From: Gluconobacter kanchanaburiensis NBRC 103587
GTDB lineage: Bacteria; Pseudomonadota; Alphaproteobacteria; Acetobacterales; Acetobacteraceae
Direction of reading: 5' to 3'
Assembly: GCF_007988905.1 (NCBI RefSeq)
Contig: NZ_BJVA01000004.1
Location: forward strand, 124,001-188,000
Length of the DNA stretch: 64,000 nucleotides
Shown here: piece after piece, positions 34,672 to 45,373 of the stretch
How positions within the stretch are numbered: the stretch's first letter is position 1
Layout: each line of letters opens with the position of its first letter
Translations under genes and position numbers: made by a program
The notes under the pieces: model-generated
Seen by the model: the letters and a program-made list of their open reading frames with translations, nothing else
Told to the model about the DNA's origin: nothing
Databases searched by the model: none

Positions 34672-35661
34672 CTAGCGTAGGAAGCCTACGAGGCGTTCGG
34701 CTTCCTGAACGATTGGTTCCGAAATACTGTTCGCGCGTTCGGCACCTGCACGCAGGACAGAGAGTAGATGCGCTTCGTCCTGAAGCAGGCGTTGCGTTTC
34801 GCTGGCGACCGGCGCCAGACGTTCTACCAGAAGATCCGCGAGAGCATTCTTGAACGGGCCAAAGCCCTGACCGCTGAAGCGGGCCAGAATGTCTGCCGGT
34901 GTTTCATCCGACATGGCTGCATAGATGGAGACGAGGTTCCGGGCTTCCGGACGTTCGCTAAGACCATCCATTTCGCTGGGGAGCGGTTCGGAATCAGTCT
35001 TGGCGCGGCGGATTTTCAGGGCAATGTCGTCTGCTGTGTCGGTCAGGACAATGCGGCTCTGTTCTGACGGGTCAGACTTGGACATCTTCTTGCTGCCGTC
35101 GCGCAGGCTCATGACGCGGGCCGCAGCAGGAGGGATAAAGGCTTCCACCTGCGGGAAAAACTCCACGCCCATATCATGATTGAATTTCTGGCCGATATCA
35201 TTGGTGAGTTCGATATGTTGGCGTTGGTCTTCGCCGACAGGAACGCGGGTTGCGTGGAAGGCCAGAATGTCGGCCGCCATTAGGTTCGGATAGACGTACA
35301 GGCCCGCCGAATGGTTTTCGCGGTTCTTGCCCGCCTTGTCCTTGAACTGGGTCATGCGGTTGAGCCAGCCGAGGCGTGAGACACAGTTGAAAATCCAGCC
35401 GAGGCGGGCATGTGCACTGACGGCGGACTGGTTGTACAGGCGTGTGGGTTCGATTCCGGCCGCCAGCAGACATGCTGTTGAGCCGAGCGTTTGTCCACGC
35501 AGGGTCTGCGGGTCCCAGGGCATGGTGATGGAATGAAGATCCACCAGGCAGAAGACGCAGTCATGGTCTTTCTGCAGCGTAACCCAGTTTCGGATTGCTC
35601 CGAGATAATTGCCCAGATGGGGAATGCCGGTTGGTTGGATGCCGGAAAATACGCGCTGCAT
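34672..35661 (-). CDS. trpS: Tryptophanyl-tRNA synthetase
   Basis: A 329-residue class I synthetase that charges tRNA-Trp. The HIGH-like motif is PHLGNY near residue 15, and KMSKSDPSEQ near residue 195 is the second signature. Length is normal. The cytochrome c gene lies upstream on the same strand with a 30-base gap, so both are probably on one transcript. Confidence 0.97.
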   Translation of the reverse strand: MQRVFSGIQPTGIPHLGNYLGAIRNWVTLQKDHDCVFCLVDLHSITMPWDPQTLRGQTLGSTACLLAAGIEPTRLYNQSAVSAHARLGWIFNCVSRLGWLNRMTQFKDKAGKNRENHSAGLYVYPNLMAADILAFHATRVPVGEDQRQHIELTNDIGQKFNHDMGVEFFPQVEAFIPPAAARVMSLRDGSKKMSKSDPSEQSRIVLTDTADDIALKIRRAKTDSEPLPSEMDGLSERPEARNLVSIYAAMSDETPADILARFSGQGFGPFKNALADLLVERLAPVASETQRLLQDEAHLLSVLRAGAERANSISEPIVQEAERLVGFLR

Positions 35662-35691
35662 GGATTTCTGTCTTCAGCTTGTTGAAAAGGG

Positions 35692-36273
35692 TCAGGGGAG
35701 GGGATGGCGCTGGTCCAGCGTCTGCCGTTCCAGCAGGACATCTGTTGCCGACATCGGATGAGCGCGGGCGCCGGCGATGTCGGCTGCGGTGAAGGTCGGC
35801 GCGCTTTCCGGCATTTCCTGGCTTGCAACAAACGTCAGGATGCGGGCTATCTCTTCGTCAGGAAGGCGATGGAATGACGGCATGGAGCTGTTGTAATGGC
35901 CCCCACCGGCCATAATGGAACCGTCCAGCCCGTACAGCAGGACATCGATCAGGTAGTGATGGCCTTCGGGTGTTCGTGCAATCGGGCCGACGCGTCCGAA
36001 AATGGGAGCGATTTCGGAGACCTGGCCGTGCCCTCCGTGATGGCAGATACTGCATTCGTTGGAGTATTCGCGCGGCGCCTGAACGCGATTTTCCCAGGCA
36101 TGGGCGATCACGAAGATAACCACCATGGAGATGGCAAGCAGCAGGGGCAGCCGGACAGCAGGGTCAATTCTGATCACAGTGTCGTTGTGCCATTTCCTGA
36201 GACGTTTCAGCAAGGGCGGGCTTGGCAAAACGGCCGGAATAGGGCTCATGGCGGTATCGGAAGGAGAAACCAT
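35692..36273 (-). CDS. Membrane-anchored c-type cytochrome
   Basis: A 193-residue protein with one membrane helix (PLLLAISMVVIFVIAHAW, about residues 42-60) and a periplasmic class I cytochrome c domain. The haem motif is CSICH near residue 75, and the axial Met is in NSSMPSF. It could carry electrons between quinol-linked and terminal enzymes. The first ATG (36273) overlaps the divergent tdk start; the ATG at 36249 (MSPIPAV) would leave a small gap. Neither has a clear ribosome site. Confidence 0.88.
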   Translation of the reverse strand: MVSPSDTAMSPIPAVLPSPPLLKRLRKWHNDTVIRIDPAVRLPLLLAISMVVIFVIAHAWENRVQAPREYSNECSICHHGGHGQVSEIAPIFGRVGPIARTPEGHHYLIDVLLYGLDGSIMAGGGHYNSSMPSFHRLPDEEIARILTFVASQEMPESAPTFTAADIAGARAHPMSATDVLLERQTLDQRHPLP

Positions 36274-36814
36274 GACCGCCAGAGGACGTCTTGTAGTCTA
36301 TGTGGGGCCCATGTTTGCGGGTAAATCCGCGCATCTGATTGCCGCTGCGAAAAGGGAAGCGGATGTTCTGGCCCTGAAGCCGGGTTTTGACACGCGGGAT
36401 GGTTCTGAACTTGTGAGTCGCGACGGATCGCATCTTGCGGCTGTGTCTGCAAATGCCTGGCCAGCCGATGCCGGCCGGTACAATCATATCGTGCTGGATG
36501 AGGGGCAGTTCTGGGTTTCGCCGCATTACAGCGGAGATATCGTTCAGGATATTCTGAACGCGCGTCTGCGAGGTGCGTCTGTGACCGTGGGTGGCCTGGA
36601 TACGGATTACCGACGCATTCCCTTCGATGTCATGACGCGACTGATGGATGAAGCGGACGAGGTTATTGTCCTGACCGCGCGCTGTCATATCTGTGGGAAA
36701 CCCGCTGCCTGGACGGCGAAAAGCCATGAGACCGGACAGCTTCTGGAGACAGGGGACCAGGAGCTTTATGAAGCGCGCTGTGATGCACACTGGTCCCTTC
36801 CGGACGGGCCCTGA
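36272..36814 (+). CDS. tdk: Thymidine kinase
   Basis: A 180-residue type II thymidine kinase of the salvage pathway. The P-loop is GPMFAGKS near residue 12, the DEGQFW part is the Walker B and catalytic region, and the zinc site uses RCHICGK plus the C-terminal ARCDAH. AAGGAG sits six bases before ATG 36272. The ribosome site lies inside the 5' end of the divergent cytochrome gene. Confidence 0.95.
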   Translation: MTARGRLVVYVGPMFAGKSAHLIAAAKREADVLALKPGFDTRDGSELVSRDGSHLAAVSANAWPADAGRYNHIVLDEGQFWVSPHYSGDIVQDILNARLRGASVTVGGLDTDYRRIPFDVMTRLMDEADEVIVLTARCHICGKPAAWTAKSHETGQLLETGDQELYEARCDAHWSLPDGP

Positions 36815-36832
36815 GGGCCGGTTCCGGAAGGG
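36795..36832. terminator. Possible convergent stem at the tdk / FKBP junction
   Basis: The inverted repeat CCCTTCCGGA with TCCGGAAGGG (ten bases) encloses an inner GGCCC-TGA-GGGCC stem and spans the tdk stop codon. There is no U-run, so termination, if any, may need Rho or simple structure. Confidence 0.4.
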
Positions 36833-36844
36833 AGCAGGTGGCTC

Positions 36845-37351
36845 TTACTGCTGGCCACCGCCACTGTTGTTGACGCCCAGCAGGCGGATCTTGAAGATCA
36901 GGGGGCTGTTGGGCGGGATGATGCCCATAGAACGTTTACCGTAGCCAAGGTTCGGCGGCAGATAGAGCATCCATTCGTCGCCGACATGCATCATGGGCAG
37001 CGCTTCAAGCCAGCCCTGCACCAGACCGTCGAGCGGCATTTCCATGTAGGCGCCGTTACCGTGCTGGTCGGAGCTGTCGAAAATGCCGCCATCCGGCAGA
37101 CGGCCTTCGTAGATGACCATGATGGTGGACCCGTGATGCGGGCTGTCACCATCCTTCGGGCCTGACTGGAGAACCTTGTAGGACAGGCCGTCCGGAAGGG
37201 TCTTTACCCCCGGAGTTGCATGGATTTTCGCCATGAACTGCTCGGGCGTCAGGTCGGAGTCATCCGTGTGCTTGTGGCCACCCGCACACCCTGTCAGGGC
37301 GAGGGCGCCACACAGGGCGAAAGCGGATGTGAGACGGATCAGACTGGTCAT
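36845..37351 (-). CDS. FKBP-type peptidyl-prolyl isomerase lipoprotein
   Basis: A 168-residue lipoprotein. The lipobox is LTGC (Cys near residue 22) after a signal peptide. The FKBP domain follows a linker (LPDGLSYKVLQSG, then MVIYEGRLPDGGIFDSS, YLPPNLGYG and IPPNSPLIFKIRL). It would fold proteins in the periplasm. A 26-base gap separates it from argG upstream on the same strand, so it may be read with argG. Confidence 0.92.
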   Translation of the reverse strand: MTSLIRLTSAFALCGALALTGCAGGHKHTDDSDLTPEQFMAKIHATPGVKTLPDGLSYKVLQSGPKDGDSPHHGSTIMVIYEGRLPDGGIFDSSDQHGNGAYMEMPLDGLVQGWLEALPMMHVGDEWMLYLPPNLGYGKRSMGIIPPNSPLIFKIRLLGVNNSGGGQQ

Positions 37352-37377
37352 GGTCCCCCGGGGAGTCAGTTGAGAAA

Positions 37378-38610
<1,233 letters not shown>

Positions 38611-38687
38611 AACGGCATGGTCCTTGGTGTGTTTCGTTTGGGAAGCGTTTCTAGCAGTTCAGCCCATTGAGGGAAACCGGGGGCGTG

Positions 38688-39911
38688 TCAGGCATCTCCG
38701 CTTACTGTGCGGCGCTGACGTTCGCTTTCGGTTTTCAACTGACCGCAGGCAGCGAGGATGTCCTGGCCACGGGGAGTGCGGATTGGGGATGCGAAACCGG
38801 CATCCATCACGATGTTGGCGAATTTTGCGAGCTGCTGGCGGGTTGAAGGCTGGAAGTTCGAGCCGGGCCAGGGATTGAACGGGATCAGATTCACCTTGGC
38901 CGGCAGGTCACGGATCAGCCGCACCAGTTCGCGGGCATCGGCTTCGCTGTCGTTTATGCCGCGCAGCATGATGTATTCGAAGGTGATGCGCCGGGAGTTG
39001 GAGGCGGCCGGATAGCGGCGGCAGGCGGCGATTAGCTCTTCGATCGGATATTTGCGGTTGAGTGGCACGATCTGATCGCGCTGGTCGTTGGTTACGGCAT
39101 GCAGGGAAATCGCGAGATTGATGCCCAGTTCTTCGCCGCAGCGGTCCATCATCGGCACGACACCCGAGGTCGAAAGCGTGATGCGGCGGCGGGAGAGCGC
39201 GATGCCTTCGCCGTCCATGATGATCCGCATGGCTTTTGCGACATTTTCGTAATTATAGAGCGGCTCTCCCATACCCATCAGCACGATCGTGGAGAGGTAG
39301 CGCGGCATGTCGGCGCTGGGGCTGGGCCATTCGCCGTAGCTGTCGCGGGCGGCCATGAATTGGCCGACAATTTCGGCAGGACCCAGGTTGCGGACGAGTT
39401 TCTGTGTGCCAGTATGGCAGAAGGTGCAGGACAGGGTGCAGCCGACCTGCGAGGAAATGCAGACAGCACCGCGGTCTTCGCGACGATCCGGGATATAGAC
39501 GGTTTCGGCTTCCTGACCGTCGCGGAAGCGGAAGAGGAACTTGCGCGTCTCGTCCACGGAGGTCTGTTCGGTTGCGGTCTCGGGACGGCTGACGATGAAA
39601 TGCTCGGCGAGTTTGGCCTGCATCGGCTTGGCGATGGTGGTCATCGCCGAGAAATCGGTCGCGCCCTGATGGTAGATCCAGTGCCAGAGCTGTTTGGCGC
39701 GGAAGGGCTTCTCGCCGATATCCGTCATGAGCGCGGCCAGCTCTTCGCGCGACAGGCCCACCAGATCGCGCCGTCCGTCCGCCAGACGCGCTTCGGGCGG
39801 TGCGAACAGCGCGGATTTCGCATGAATGCGCTCGCGCTCGGCGGCGTTCAGGTCGTCGGAGGCGACGGAATTGATTCGGGGGCGGATGTCGGGATGGGTT
39901 ACGGCTGTCAT
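38688..39911 (-). CDS. rlmN: Dual-specificity 23S rRNA / tRNA adenine-C2 methyltransferase RlmN
   Basis: A 407-residue radical SAM enzyme that methylates A2503 in 23S rRNA and A37 in some tRNAs. The cluster motif is CTLSCTFC near residue 165 in [16 protein letters not shown]. The N-terminal part [10 protein letters not shown] then [13 protein letters not shown] is the RNA-binding domain. The methyl-carrier Cys is expected near residue 390 (ILAACGQL). Length is a little above usual owing to a polar N-terminal tail. Confidence 0.95.
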   Translation of the reverse strand: MTAVTHPDIRPRINSVASDDLNAAERERIHAKSALFAPPEARLADGRRDLVGLSREELAALMTDIGEKPFRAKQLWHWIYHQGATDFSAMTTIAKPMQAKLAEHFIVSRPETATEQTSVDETRKFLFRFRDGQEAETVYIPDRREDRGAVCISSQVGCTLSCTFCHTGTQKLVRNLGPAEIVGQFMAARDSYGEWPSPSADMPRYLSTIVLMGMGEPLYNYENVAKAMRIIMDGEGIALSRRRITLSTSGVVPMMDRCGEELGINLAISLHAVTNDQRDQIVPLNRKYPIEELIAACRRYPAASNSRRITFEYIMLRGINDSEADARELVRLIRDLPAKVNLIPFNPWPGSNFQPSTRQQLAKFANIVMDAGFASPIRTPRGQDILAACGQLKTESERQRRTVSGDA

Positions 39912-39991
39912 GACGCCGGAGCCATAGCACGGAGAAGACCCGTATTTCCAAAGGAAAAGCGCGGTCTTCTCCGTAAAACCGTTTTTGAAAA

Positions 39992-40753
39992 CTATTCCGC
40001 TTCTGGCGGGGCCGGGCCTGTTTTCCTGGCGGCGATCAGGAACTCACGGTTGCCCTCGGGACCAGTGATGGGGCTCGCTTCGATCCCGAGGACATCCCAG
40101 CCGGGGAGGCCTGCAAACCATTCCCGGATTTCTTCGCAGACGCGCTCATGGACCGCCGGATCGCGGACAACACCTTTCGCACCGACTTCGCCACGCCCTG
40201 CTTCGAACTGCGGCTTGATGAGCGCGACGGCCCAGGCGTCTGGGGTCGTGAGTTCAAGCGCCGCGGGCAGGACAGTGCGCAGACCGATGAAGCTCGCATC
40301 GCAGACAACGATTCCAGCGGCCTCAGGAATCTGTTCGATCGTCAGAGCGCGGGCGTTCGTTTTTTCCATAACGACGACGCGTTCGTCTGAGCGGATTTTC
40401 CAGGCAAGCTGCCCATGTCCGACGTCCACGGCATAGACCTTCGCAGCCCCATGCGTGAGCAGGACGTCGGTAAAGCCGCCGGTCGAAGCGCCTACGTCGA
40501 TGGCGACGCGGTCTTTCGGGTCCAGCCCGAAATGTTCGATGGCGTGAATCAGCTTGAGCCCGCCACGTGAGACCCAGGGATGGTCCTGACCCTTGAGGGC
40601 AAGGGGGGCGTCCTCGGGAAGCTGGTCGCCAGCCTTCGCGATCCGGCGATCGCTCGTATAGACGAGGCCCGCCATGATCAGGGCCTGCGCCCGTGTCCGG
40701 CTTTCGACCAGCCCCCGGTCAACGAGGAGCTGGTCGGCGCGGCGCTTGGCCAT
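39992..40753 (-). CDS. tlyA: TlyA-family rRNA (cytidine-2'-O)-methyltransferase
   Basis: A 253-residue protein. An S4 RNA-binding domain ([25 protein letters not shown]) is followed by an FtsJ-like methyltransferase fold with [17 protein letters not shown]. The start at 40753 (MAKRRADQ) is seven bases after the dxs stop; the longer frame runs into dxs. TlyA methylates 16S and 23S rRNA and often follows dxs in alphaproteobacteria. Confidence 0.93.
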   Translation of the reverse strand: MAKRRADQLLVDRGLVESRTRAQALIMAGLVYTSDRRIAKAGDQLPEDAPLALKGQDHPWVSRGGLKLIHAIEHFGLDPKDRVAIDVGASTGGFTDVLLTHGAAKVYAVDVGHGQLAWKIRSDERVVVMEKTNARALTIEQIPEAAGIVVCDASFIGLRTVLPAALELTTPDAWAVALIKPQFEAGRGEVGAKGVVRDPAVHERVCEEIREWFAGLPGWDVLGIEASPITGPEGNREFLIAARKTGPAPPEAE

Positions 40754-40760
40754 CAGTCGC

Positions 40761-42743
40761 TCAGGCGGACTGCTGGGCGACTTCGACGCCAAGGGCGTCT
40801 GCCGCGGTGCGTACGATATGAGGGGCGGTCAGACCCGCATCTTCGTACTGGGCTTCCTGTGTGTTGTGGTCGATGTAACGGTCGGGCAGGGCCATCGGAC
40901 GAAACTTGACCTTGTCCAGCAGGCCTGTCTCGGCCAGATGCTGTACAACGAGGCTGCTGAAGCCGCCAATGGCACCTTCTTCAATCGTGATGAAGACTTC
41001 GTGCTGGCTGGCCAGTTCTTCGACAAGGGCTTTGTCGATCGGTTTAGCGAAGCGGGCATCGGCAACCGTGACCGGGACACCCTGTGCGGCAAGCTGGTCG
41101 GCAGCGCGCAGGGAGTCATGCAGGCGAGGGCCGAGCGACAGGATGGCAACACCGCCACGGGCGTTCGGCGCGCGGCGCGCTTCACGGACGATGCGGCCCT
41201 TGCCGATTTCCAGCACTTCACCCTTTTCAGGGAGGTCGAGACCGATACCGTTGCCGCGCGGATAGCGGAAAGCGATCGGACCGTCATCGTACTCGCAGGC
41301 CGTGGCCGTGGCGTGGAGAAGCTCCACTTCGTCACAGGGAGCCATGACGACCATGTTCGGCAGGCAGCACAGGTAGTTCAGATCGAAAGAGCCTGCATGG
41401 GTGGCGCCATCGGCACCGACCAGACCGGCACGGTCAATGGCAAAACGGACCGGAAGGTTCTGGAGGGCGACGTCGTGGACGACCTGATCATAGGCGCGCT
41501 GCAGGAAGGTCGAATAGATTGCGCAGACAGGGCGCAGACCTTCGGAGGCAATACCCGCGGCAAAGGTGACGGCGTGCTGCTCGGCGATTCCGACGTCGAA
41601 GAAACGGTCCGGGTAGGCCTTGGCAAAGCCGTTTAATCCGGTTCCCGACGGCATGGCGGCCGTGACGGTAATCAGCTTGTCGTCGGTCTCGGCCCGACGC
41701 ATCAGTTCGCGGCTGAAGATGGAGGTGTAGCTCGGCGGACCGGCCGGAGCCTTCTTCTGTTCGCCTGTGACAACGTTGAACTTGCTGACGGCATGGTATT
41801 TGTCACCGGCGGCTTCGGCGGGTTTGTAGCCGCGGCCCTTCTCGGTGATGATGTGCAACAGGATGGGCCCTTGATCGTCGGCGTCACGCAGGTTGCGCAG
41901 GATCGGCACGAGCTGGCTCATGTCGTGGCCGTTGACCGGGCCAACATAGTAGAAGCCGAGCTCTTCAAACAGTGTGCCGCCCGTAATCAGGCCGCGGGCA
42001 TATTCTTCAGCGCGCTTGGCGGTGCGCTCGATTTTGCCCGGAAGGCGCTTGGCGACCTTGCCGGCGAGATCGCGCAGGCTGAAAAACTGGCGCGAAGACA
42101 TCAGACGCGACAGGTAGTCCGACATCGAACCGACTGGGGGAGCGATCGACATTTCGTTGTCGTTCAGCACCACGATCAGACGGTTTGCGCCGGGGCCTGC
42201 GACTGCGGCGTTGTTCATGGCTTCATAGGCCATGCCGGCAGAAATCGAGCCGTCACCGATCACGGCGATGACGTTGCGTTCGTGATAGCTCGGGTCTTCT
42301 TCCGCACGCAGATGGTGCGCAACGGCCATGCCGAGGCCTGCGGAGATGGACGTCGAGGAATGGGCTGCACCGAACGGGTCGTATTCGCTTTCCGCGCGAC
42401 GGGTAAAGCCTGACAGGCCTTCAGGCTGACGTAGGGTGCGGATGCGGTCGCGGCGTCCGGTCAGGATCTTGTGCGGATAAGCCTGATGGCCGACGTCCCA
42501 GATGATGCGGTCGTCCGGCGTGTTGAAAACGGCGTGCAGGGCGACGGTCAGTTCGACCACGCCGAGAGACGCGCCGAGATGGCCACCCGTGGTGGAGACG
42601 GCGTCAACGGTTTCCGAGCGCAGTTCGTCGGCGAGCTGCTTGAGCTGGTCAACGGACAGGTTCCGCATGTCGGACGGAAAGCGGATGCGATCCAGCTCCG
42701 GATAGCGGCCATAGGTGGGAATCGTGGAGGAATTCTTGCTCAT
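40761..42743 (-). CDS. dxs: 1-deoxy-D-xylulose-5-phosphate synthase
   Basis: A 660-residue thiamine-diphosphate enzyme that makes DXP from pyruvate and glyceraldehyde 3-phosphate, the first step of the MEP isoprenoid pathway. [22 protein letters not shown] and [17 protein letters not shown] mark the ThDP and catalytic parts, and [11 protein letters not shown] lies in the second domain. The start at 42743 (MSKNSS) has AGGAAC at good spacing, while the longer frame overlaps ispA by about 85 bases. Confidence 0.97.
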   Translation of the reverse strand: MSKNSSTIPTYGRYPELDRIRFPSDMRNLSVDQLKQLADELRSETVDAVSTTGGHLGASLGVVELTVALHAVFNTPDDRIIWDVGHQAYPHKILTGRRDRIRTLRQPEGLSGFTRRAESEYDPFGAAHSSTSISAGLGMAVAHHLRAEEDPSYHERNVIAVIGDGSISAGMAYEAMNNAAVAGPGANRLIVVLNDNEMSIAPPVGSMSDYLSRLMSSRQFFSLRDLAGKVAKRLPGKIERTAKRAEEYARGLITGGTLFEELGFYYVGPVNGHDMSQLVPILRNLRDADDQGPILLHIITEKGRGYKPAEAAGDKYHAVSKFNVVTGEQKKAPAGPPSYTSIFSRELMRRAETDDKLITVTAAMPSGTGLNGFAKAYPDRFFDVGIAEQHAVTFAAGIASEGLRPVCAIYSTFLQRAYDQVVHDVALQNLPVRFAIDRAGLVGADGATHAGSFDLNYLCCLPNMVVMAPCDEVELLHATATACEYDDGPIAFRYPRGNGIGLDLPEKGEVLEIGKGRIVREARRAPNARGGVAILSLGPRLHDSLRAADQLAAQGVPVTVADARFAKPIDKALVEELASQHEVFITIEEGAIGGFSSLVVQHLAETGLLDKVKFRPMALPDRYIDHNTQEAQYEDAGLTAPHIVRTAADALGVEVAQQSA

Positions 42744-42747
42744 GGGA

Positions 42748-43653
42748 TCAGTTCCTGCGCTCGACGACATAATCTGCCAGTGCCCGGAGGGCGTCGGCCT
42801 GTGCACCGAAGGATGAAAGAGCCTCCCGGGCACGGTCGCTCAGACGCCGGGCTTCGGCGCGGGCTCCGTCAATGCCAAGCAGGGAGACATAGGTTGATTT
42901 GCCGCTGGCTTCGTCCTTGCCGGCGGTTTTGCCGAGTTCTTCGGCAGTGGCTGTAGAGTCCAGAACGTCGTCCGCAACCTGGAACGCCGTACCGAGATCG
43001 CGGCCATAACTGACTATGGCCGCGCGGCGTGCATCGTCCACATCTGCCAGAATGGCGCCGGACTCAGCGGCGTAGCGGATGAGGGCGCCGGTCTTCAGGG
43101 CGTGCAGGCGACGAACCTGATCCAGAGGAAGGGCGCGGCCTTCGCCACGGATGTCGATGACCTGACCGCCGACCATACCGGCAGAACCGGATGCCTGTGC
43201 GAGGGCGAGGGCGAGATTGGCCCGGACCGTCGGGTTGTGGCTGGTTTCTGGCTCGACGAGAATTTCGAAGGCGCGTGTCTGAAGGGCGTCACCTGCTAGA
43301 ATCGCGATCGCTTCGTCGAACTGCTTGTGCGTGGATGGTTGGCCGCGTCGCAGGTCATCGTCGTCCATGGACGGCAGATCGTCATGGACCAGTGAATAGG
43401 CGTGCAGAAGTTCAACCGAGGCAGCGACGCGCAGGGCGGCGGCACGGTCGGCACCGAACAGTGTTGCTACTTCCACGGCGAGAAAACCGCGCAGACGCTT
43501 GCCGCCGCCCAGGGCAGCGTAACGCATGGCTTCAATGAGAACGGACTCGTCTCCAGGCACCATCGGGAGCAGGGCGTCGATCGTATTTTCGATCTCGGCA
43601 CAGGCGCGGGCGAGCGCGTCTTTCAGGGAAACGGACGTGGTAGGGGCATTCAT
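42748..43653 (-). CDS. ispA: Farnesyl diphosphate synthase (polyprenyl synthetase)
   Basis: A 301-residue prenyltransferase. The first aspartate-rich motif is [14 protein letters not shown] near residue 95, and the second is DDVLD near 225. These bind Mg-diphosphate of the allylic and homoallylic substrates. It lies between xseB (four-base ATGA overlap) and dxs (four-base gap), a classic operon order. The product feeds ubiquinone and hopanoid synthesis. Confidence 0.95.
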   Translation of the reverse strand: MNAPTTSVSLKDALARACAEIENTIDALLPMVPGDESVLIEAMRYAALGGGKRLRGFLAVEVATLFGADRAAALRVAASVELLHAYSLVHDDLPSMDDDDLRRGQPSTHKQFDEAIAILAGDALQTRAFEILVEPETSHNPTVRANLALALAQASGSAGMVGGQVIDIRGEGRALPLDQVRRLHALKTGALIRYAAESGAILADVDDARRAAIVSYGRDLGTAFQVADDVLDSTATAEELGKTAGKDEASGKSTYVSLLGIDGARAEARRLSDRAREALSSFGAQADALRALADYVVERRN

Positions 43654-43901
43654 CGGCCGGGCTCTCCGGTATCGGCGAGAGGCTCCGTGCCTGTCGAGCC
43701 GTCATCGTTCTGAACGATGGCGCGGACACGCATCTCGGCCTCTCCCAGCTTCGCATCACAGTGCCTGCGCAAGGCGGCACCGCGCTCGTAAGCGGAAATA
43801 GCGTCCTCAAGCTTCATCTGGCCGCCTTCAAGGCCACGGACAATCCGCTCCAGCTCGGAGAGAGCATCCTCGAAAGACATGGCATCAATGGGGTCGGGCA
43901 T
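43650..43901 (-). CDS. xseB: Exodeoxyribonuclease VII small subunit
   Basis: An 83-residue coiled-coil subunit of exonuclease VII. FEDALSELERIVRGLEGGQMKLEDAI with LRRHCDAKL is the typical pattern. ATG 43901 (MPDPIDA) is preferred to the upstream frame at 43913. It is first in the operon xseB-ispA-dxs-tlyA. The large subunit xseA is not in the window. Confidence 0.93.
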   Translation of the reverse strand: MPDPIDAMSFEDALSELERIVRGLEGGQMKLEDAISAYERGAALRRHCDAKLGEAEMRVRAIVQNDDGSTGTEPLADTGEPGR

Positions 43902-43998
43902 GAAAAGCCTCAAGATACGCTTCGGAACAAGGTAGCGAGGGGATTACAGCCAGAAGACAGTTTTTGCCAGCCCTGACCATGGGAACGCTGGAGTTTCT

Positions 43999-44253
43999 TC
44001 AGGAGGGTGGTGTTTCTGCACGTCTGCGGATGAGAAATGACAGCACGCCTGCGGTTTCCGTGAACGCAATGAGCGCATGTCCGGTTTCGCGGCAATAGGA
44101 TTGGAAATCCGCCACGGACGCCCGGTCCGTAGCGAGAATACGCAATCTGGCACCGGGCAACATGTCCCGAAGCGCACGGTTGGCTTTGAGAACCGGCATG
44201 GGACACGCCAGTCCTCGCAGATCAAGGAGTGTTTCCGTTGGAGGAGCAGTCAT
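43999..44253 (-). CDS. tusA: TusA-family sulfurtransferase
   Basis: An 84-residue small sulfur carrier. The signature LDLRGLACPMPVLKANRAL carries the persulfide Cys in CPMP, near residue 17. The fold and length fit TusA, which moves sulfur for tRNA thiolation and related routes. The ATG at 44253 is preferred to a TTG nine bases earlier. It sits between xseB and the lysis-like pair, with a 97-base gap to xseB that holds nothing I recognise. Confidence 0.88.
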   Translation of the reverse strand: MTAPPTETLLDLRGLACPMPVLKANRALRDMLPGARLRILATDRASVADFQSYCRETGHALIAFTETAGVLSFLIRRRAETPPS

Positions 44254-44333
44254 GGTCTTCAATTATGCGCCTAACGCTGAGAGAGGCCAAGCGGGGTTTT
44301 CCTCTAATCGGACACGCGCCTTTCGAGTTTCCA

Positions 44334-44362
44334 TTGATAAAGAATGCGTTTATTCCTATGTT
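44334..44362 (+). promoter_or_regulatory. Sigma70-type promoter before the lysis-like pair
   Basis: TTGATA (44334-44339) and TATGTT (44357-44362) are 17 bases apart. Transcription would begin near 44369, just before an intrinsic terminator hairpin at 44381-44408. It is one of the better promoters by eye in the window. Confidence 0.55.
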
Positions 44363-44380
44363 AATGGCTCAATGCCACAA

Positions 44381-44408
44381 AGCGTTCCCCTCGGGGAGCG
44401 CTTTTTTT
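44381..44408 (+). terminator. Intrinsic terminator or attenuator before the lysis-like pair
   Basis: The stem AGCGTTCCCC with GGGGAGCGCT (one G-U pair) is followed by seven T. It lies only 15 bases before the next gene's ATG and about 12 bases after the predicted start of transcription. It may make a very short RNA or silence the downstream pair. Confidence 0.8.
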
Positions 44409-44423
44409 GTTTGGGGGAACGGC

Positions 44424-44768
44424 ATGTCGGAAGGGGAAGGGCAGGCGATCAGTCTGTCTGACGGGAATGAGAGACGGGCCTACACGATGCGGATGCTCGA
44501 AGACCGGGTGCTGCGCCTGGAGACGATCGCAGGCGGCCTGTCGGATCGGTACGAGCAGTTGCGAACAGAAATGCGCCAGGAAATTTCGTCTCTGCGGAAT
44601 CAGATGAAGCTGCTGGAAACGAAAGTCGATGACGGGAATCGTGTGGTGAACGGGAAACTGGACCGGCTGATTGGCGGGCGCGCCGTCATTACCGGAATCA
44701 TCACATTGGGGACGTCCATCCTTGGGACCGGCATGGTGCACATCGCACTGTCGCTGAGCACGAAGTAA
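44424..44768 (+). CDS. Small coiled-coil protein with C-terminal membrane helix, phage lysis-like
   Basis: A 114-residue protein. Residues about 20-80 are charged heptads (MRMLEDRVLRLETI, LRTEMRQEISSLRNQM) and the C-terminus is one membrane helix (AVITGIITLGTSILGTGMVHIAL). GGGGGAAC precedes the ATG. The layout recalls holin-like or spanin-like phage proteins, and the next gene is lysozyme-like. No family name can be given with certainty. Confidence 0.6.
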   Translation: MSEGEGQAISLSDGNERRAYTMRMLEDRVLRLETIAGGLSDRYEQLRTEMRQEISSLRNQMKLLETKVDDGNRVVNGKLDRLIGGRAVITGIITLGTSILGTGMVHIALSLSTK

Positions 44769-44779
44769 GGAGCCGCGGA

Positions 44780-45259
44780 ATGAGTGGTATTGATGCAGGT
44801 CAGCTCAAGCATCTCGTGGTTGCTCCAGCGCTGGCAGCGCTGGGACTGGATGGTGATGTTGCTGTCAATCTTGTAACGGGCACTGCTCTGGCGGAAAGCC
44901 GCGGAGCTTATGTCCGGCAGCTTGGAGGCGGCCCGGCGCTGGGCCTGTGGCAGATGGAGCCTGCGACCCATGATGACTGCTGGGTCAATTTTCTGTGTTA
45001 CCCGGCGGCCAGGCGTTTCGAACGGATTCTGCAGGGGATGCTTTCTCCTGATCTGCCCCGAAGTGCGCAGCTGGTTTCCAATCTGCGATATGCATCGGCA
45101 ATGGCCCGGATCCGTTATTATCGGGTCTCCGCTCCGCTGCCTGCAACGAGCGATCCGGTCGCGCTCAGTCACTTCCACAAGCAGTACTATAATACTGCCG
45201 CAGGTGCCGCTGATCTGACGGGAAACATTCCTTTTTTCCGTCAGGCGGTGCTTGTCTGA
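44780..45259 (+). CDS. Lysozyme-like (transglycosylase) phage-type protein
   Basis: A 159-residue protein. GTALAESRGAYVRQLGGGPALGLWQMEPATHDD has the Glu (AES) and the GLxQ-xxPxT-like phrase of soluble lytic transglycosylase-type lysozymes, and no signal peptide is seen. Such proteins occur near the end of tail modules in prophages of acetic acid bacteria. It follows the coiled-coil protein after 11 bases. No other phage gene is present nearby, so this pair is probably a relic or a domesticated lysis unit. Confidence 0.65.
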   Translation: MSGIDAGQLKHLVVAPALAALGLDGDVAVNLVTGTALAESRGAYVRQLGGGPALGLWQMEPATHDDCWVNFLCYPAARRFERILQGMLSPDLPRSAQLVSNLRYASAMARIRYYRVSAPLPATSDPVALSHFHKQYYNTAAGAADLTGNIPFFRQAVLV

Positions 45260-45274
45260 AAATCGGGGAGCGAT

Positions 45275-45304
45275 GTCGGGGAGTATATGCATCACGCTCC
45301 CGAC
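45275..45304 (+). terminator. Possible terminator after the lysozyme-like gene
   Basis: GTCGGGGAG and GCTCCCGAC can form a stem of about eight pairs with one bulge. The following sequence is only weakly T-rich (GTTCTGTTT), so confidence is limited. Confidence 0.4.
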
Positions 45305-45373
45305 ACCGCAGTTCTGTTTAAACCGGCTTATTATGACGGAATAGTGGCAAAAGATGCGGACGCTGCAAACAGT

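Noticed and set aside
36272-36814. Longer thymidine kinase from 36125
   Set aside because: The extension runs antisense through the cytochrome gene, whereas ATG 36272 has AAGGAG at ideal spacing.
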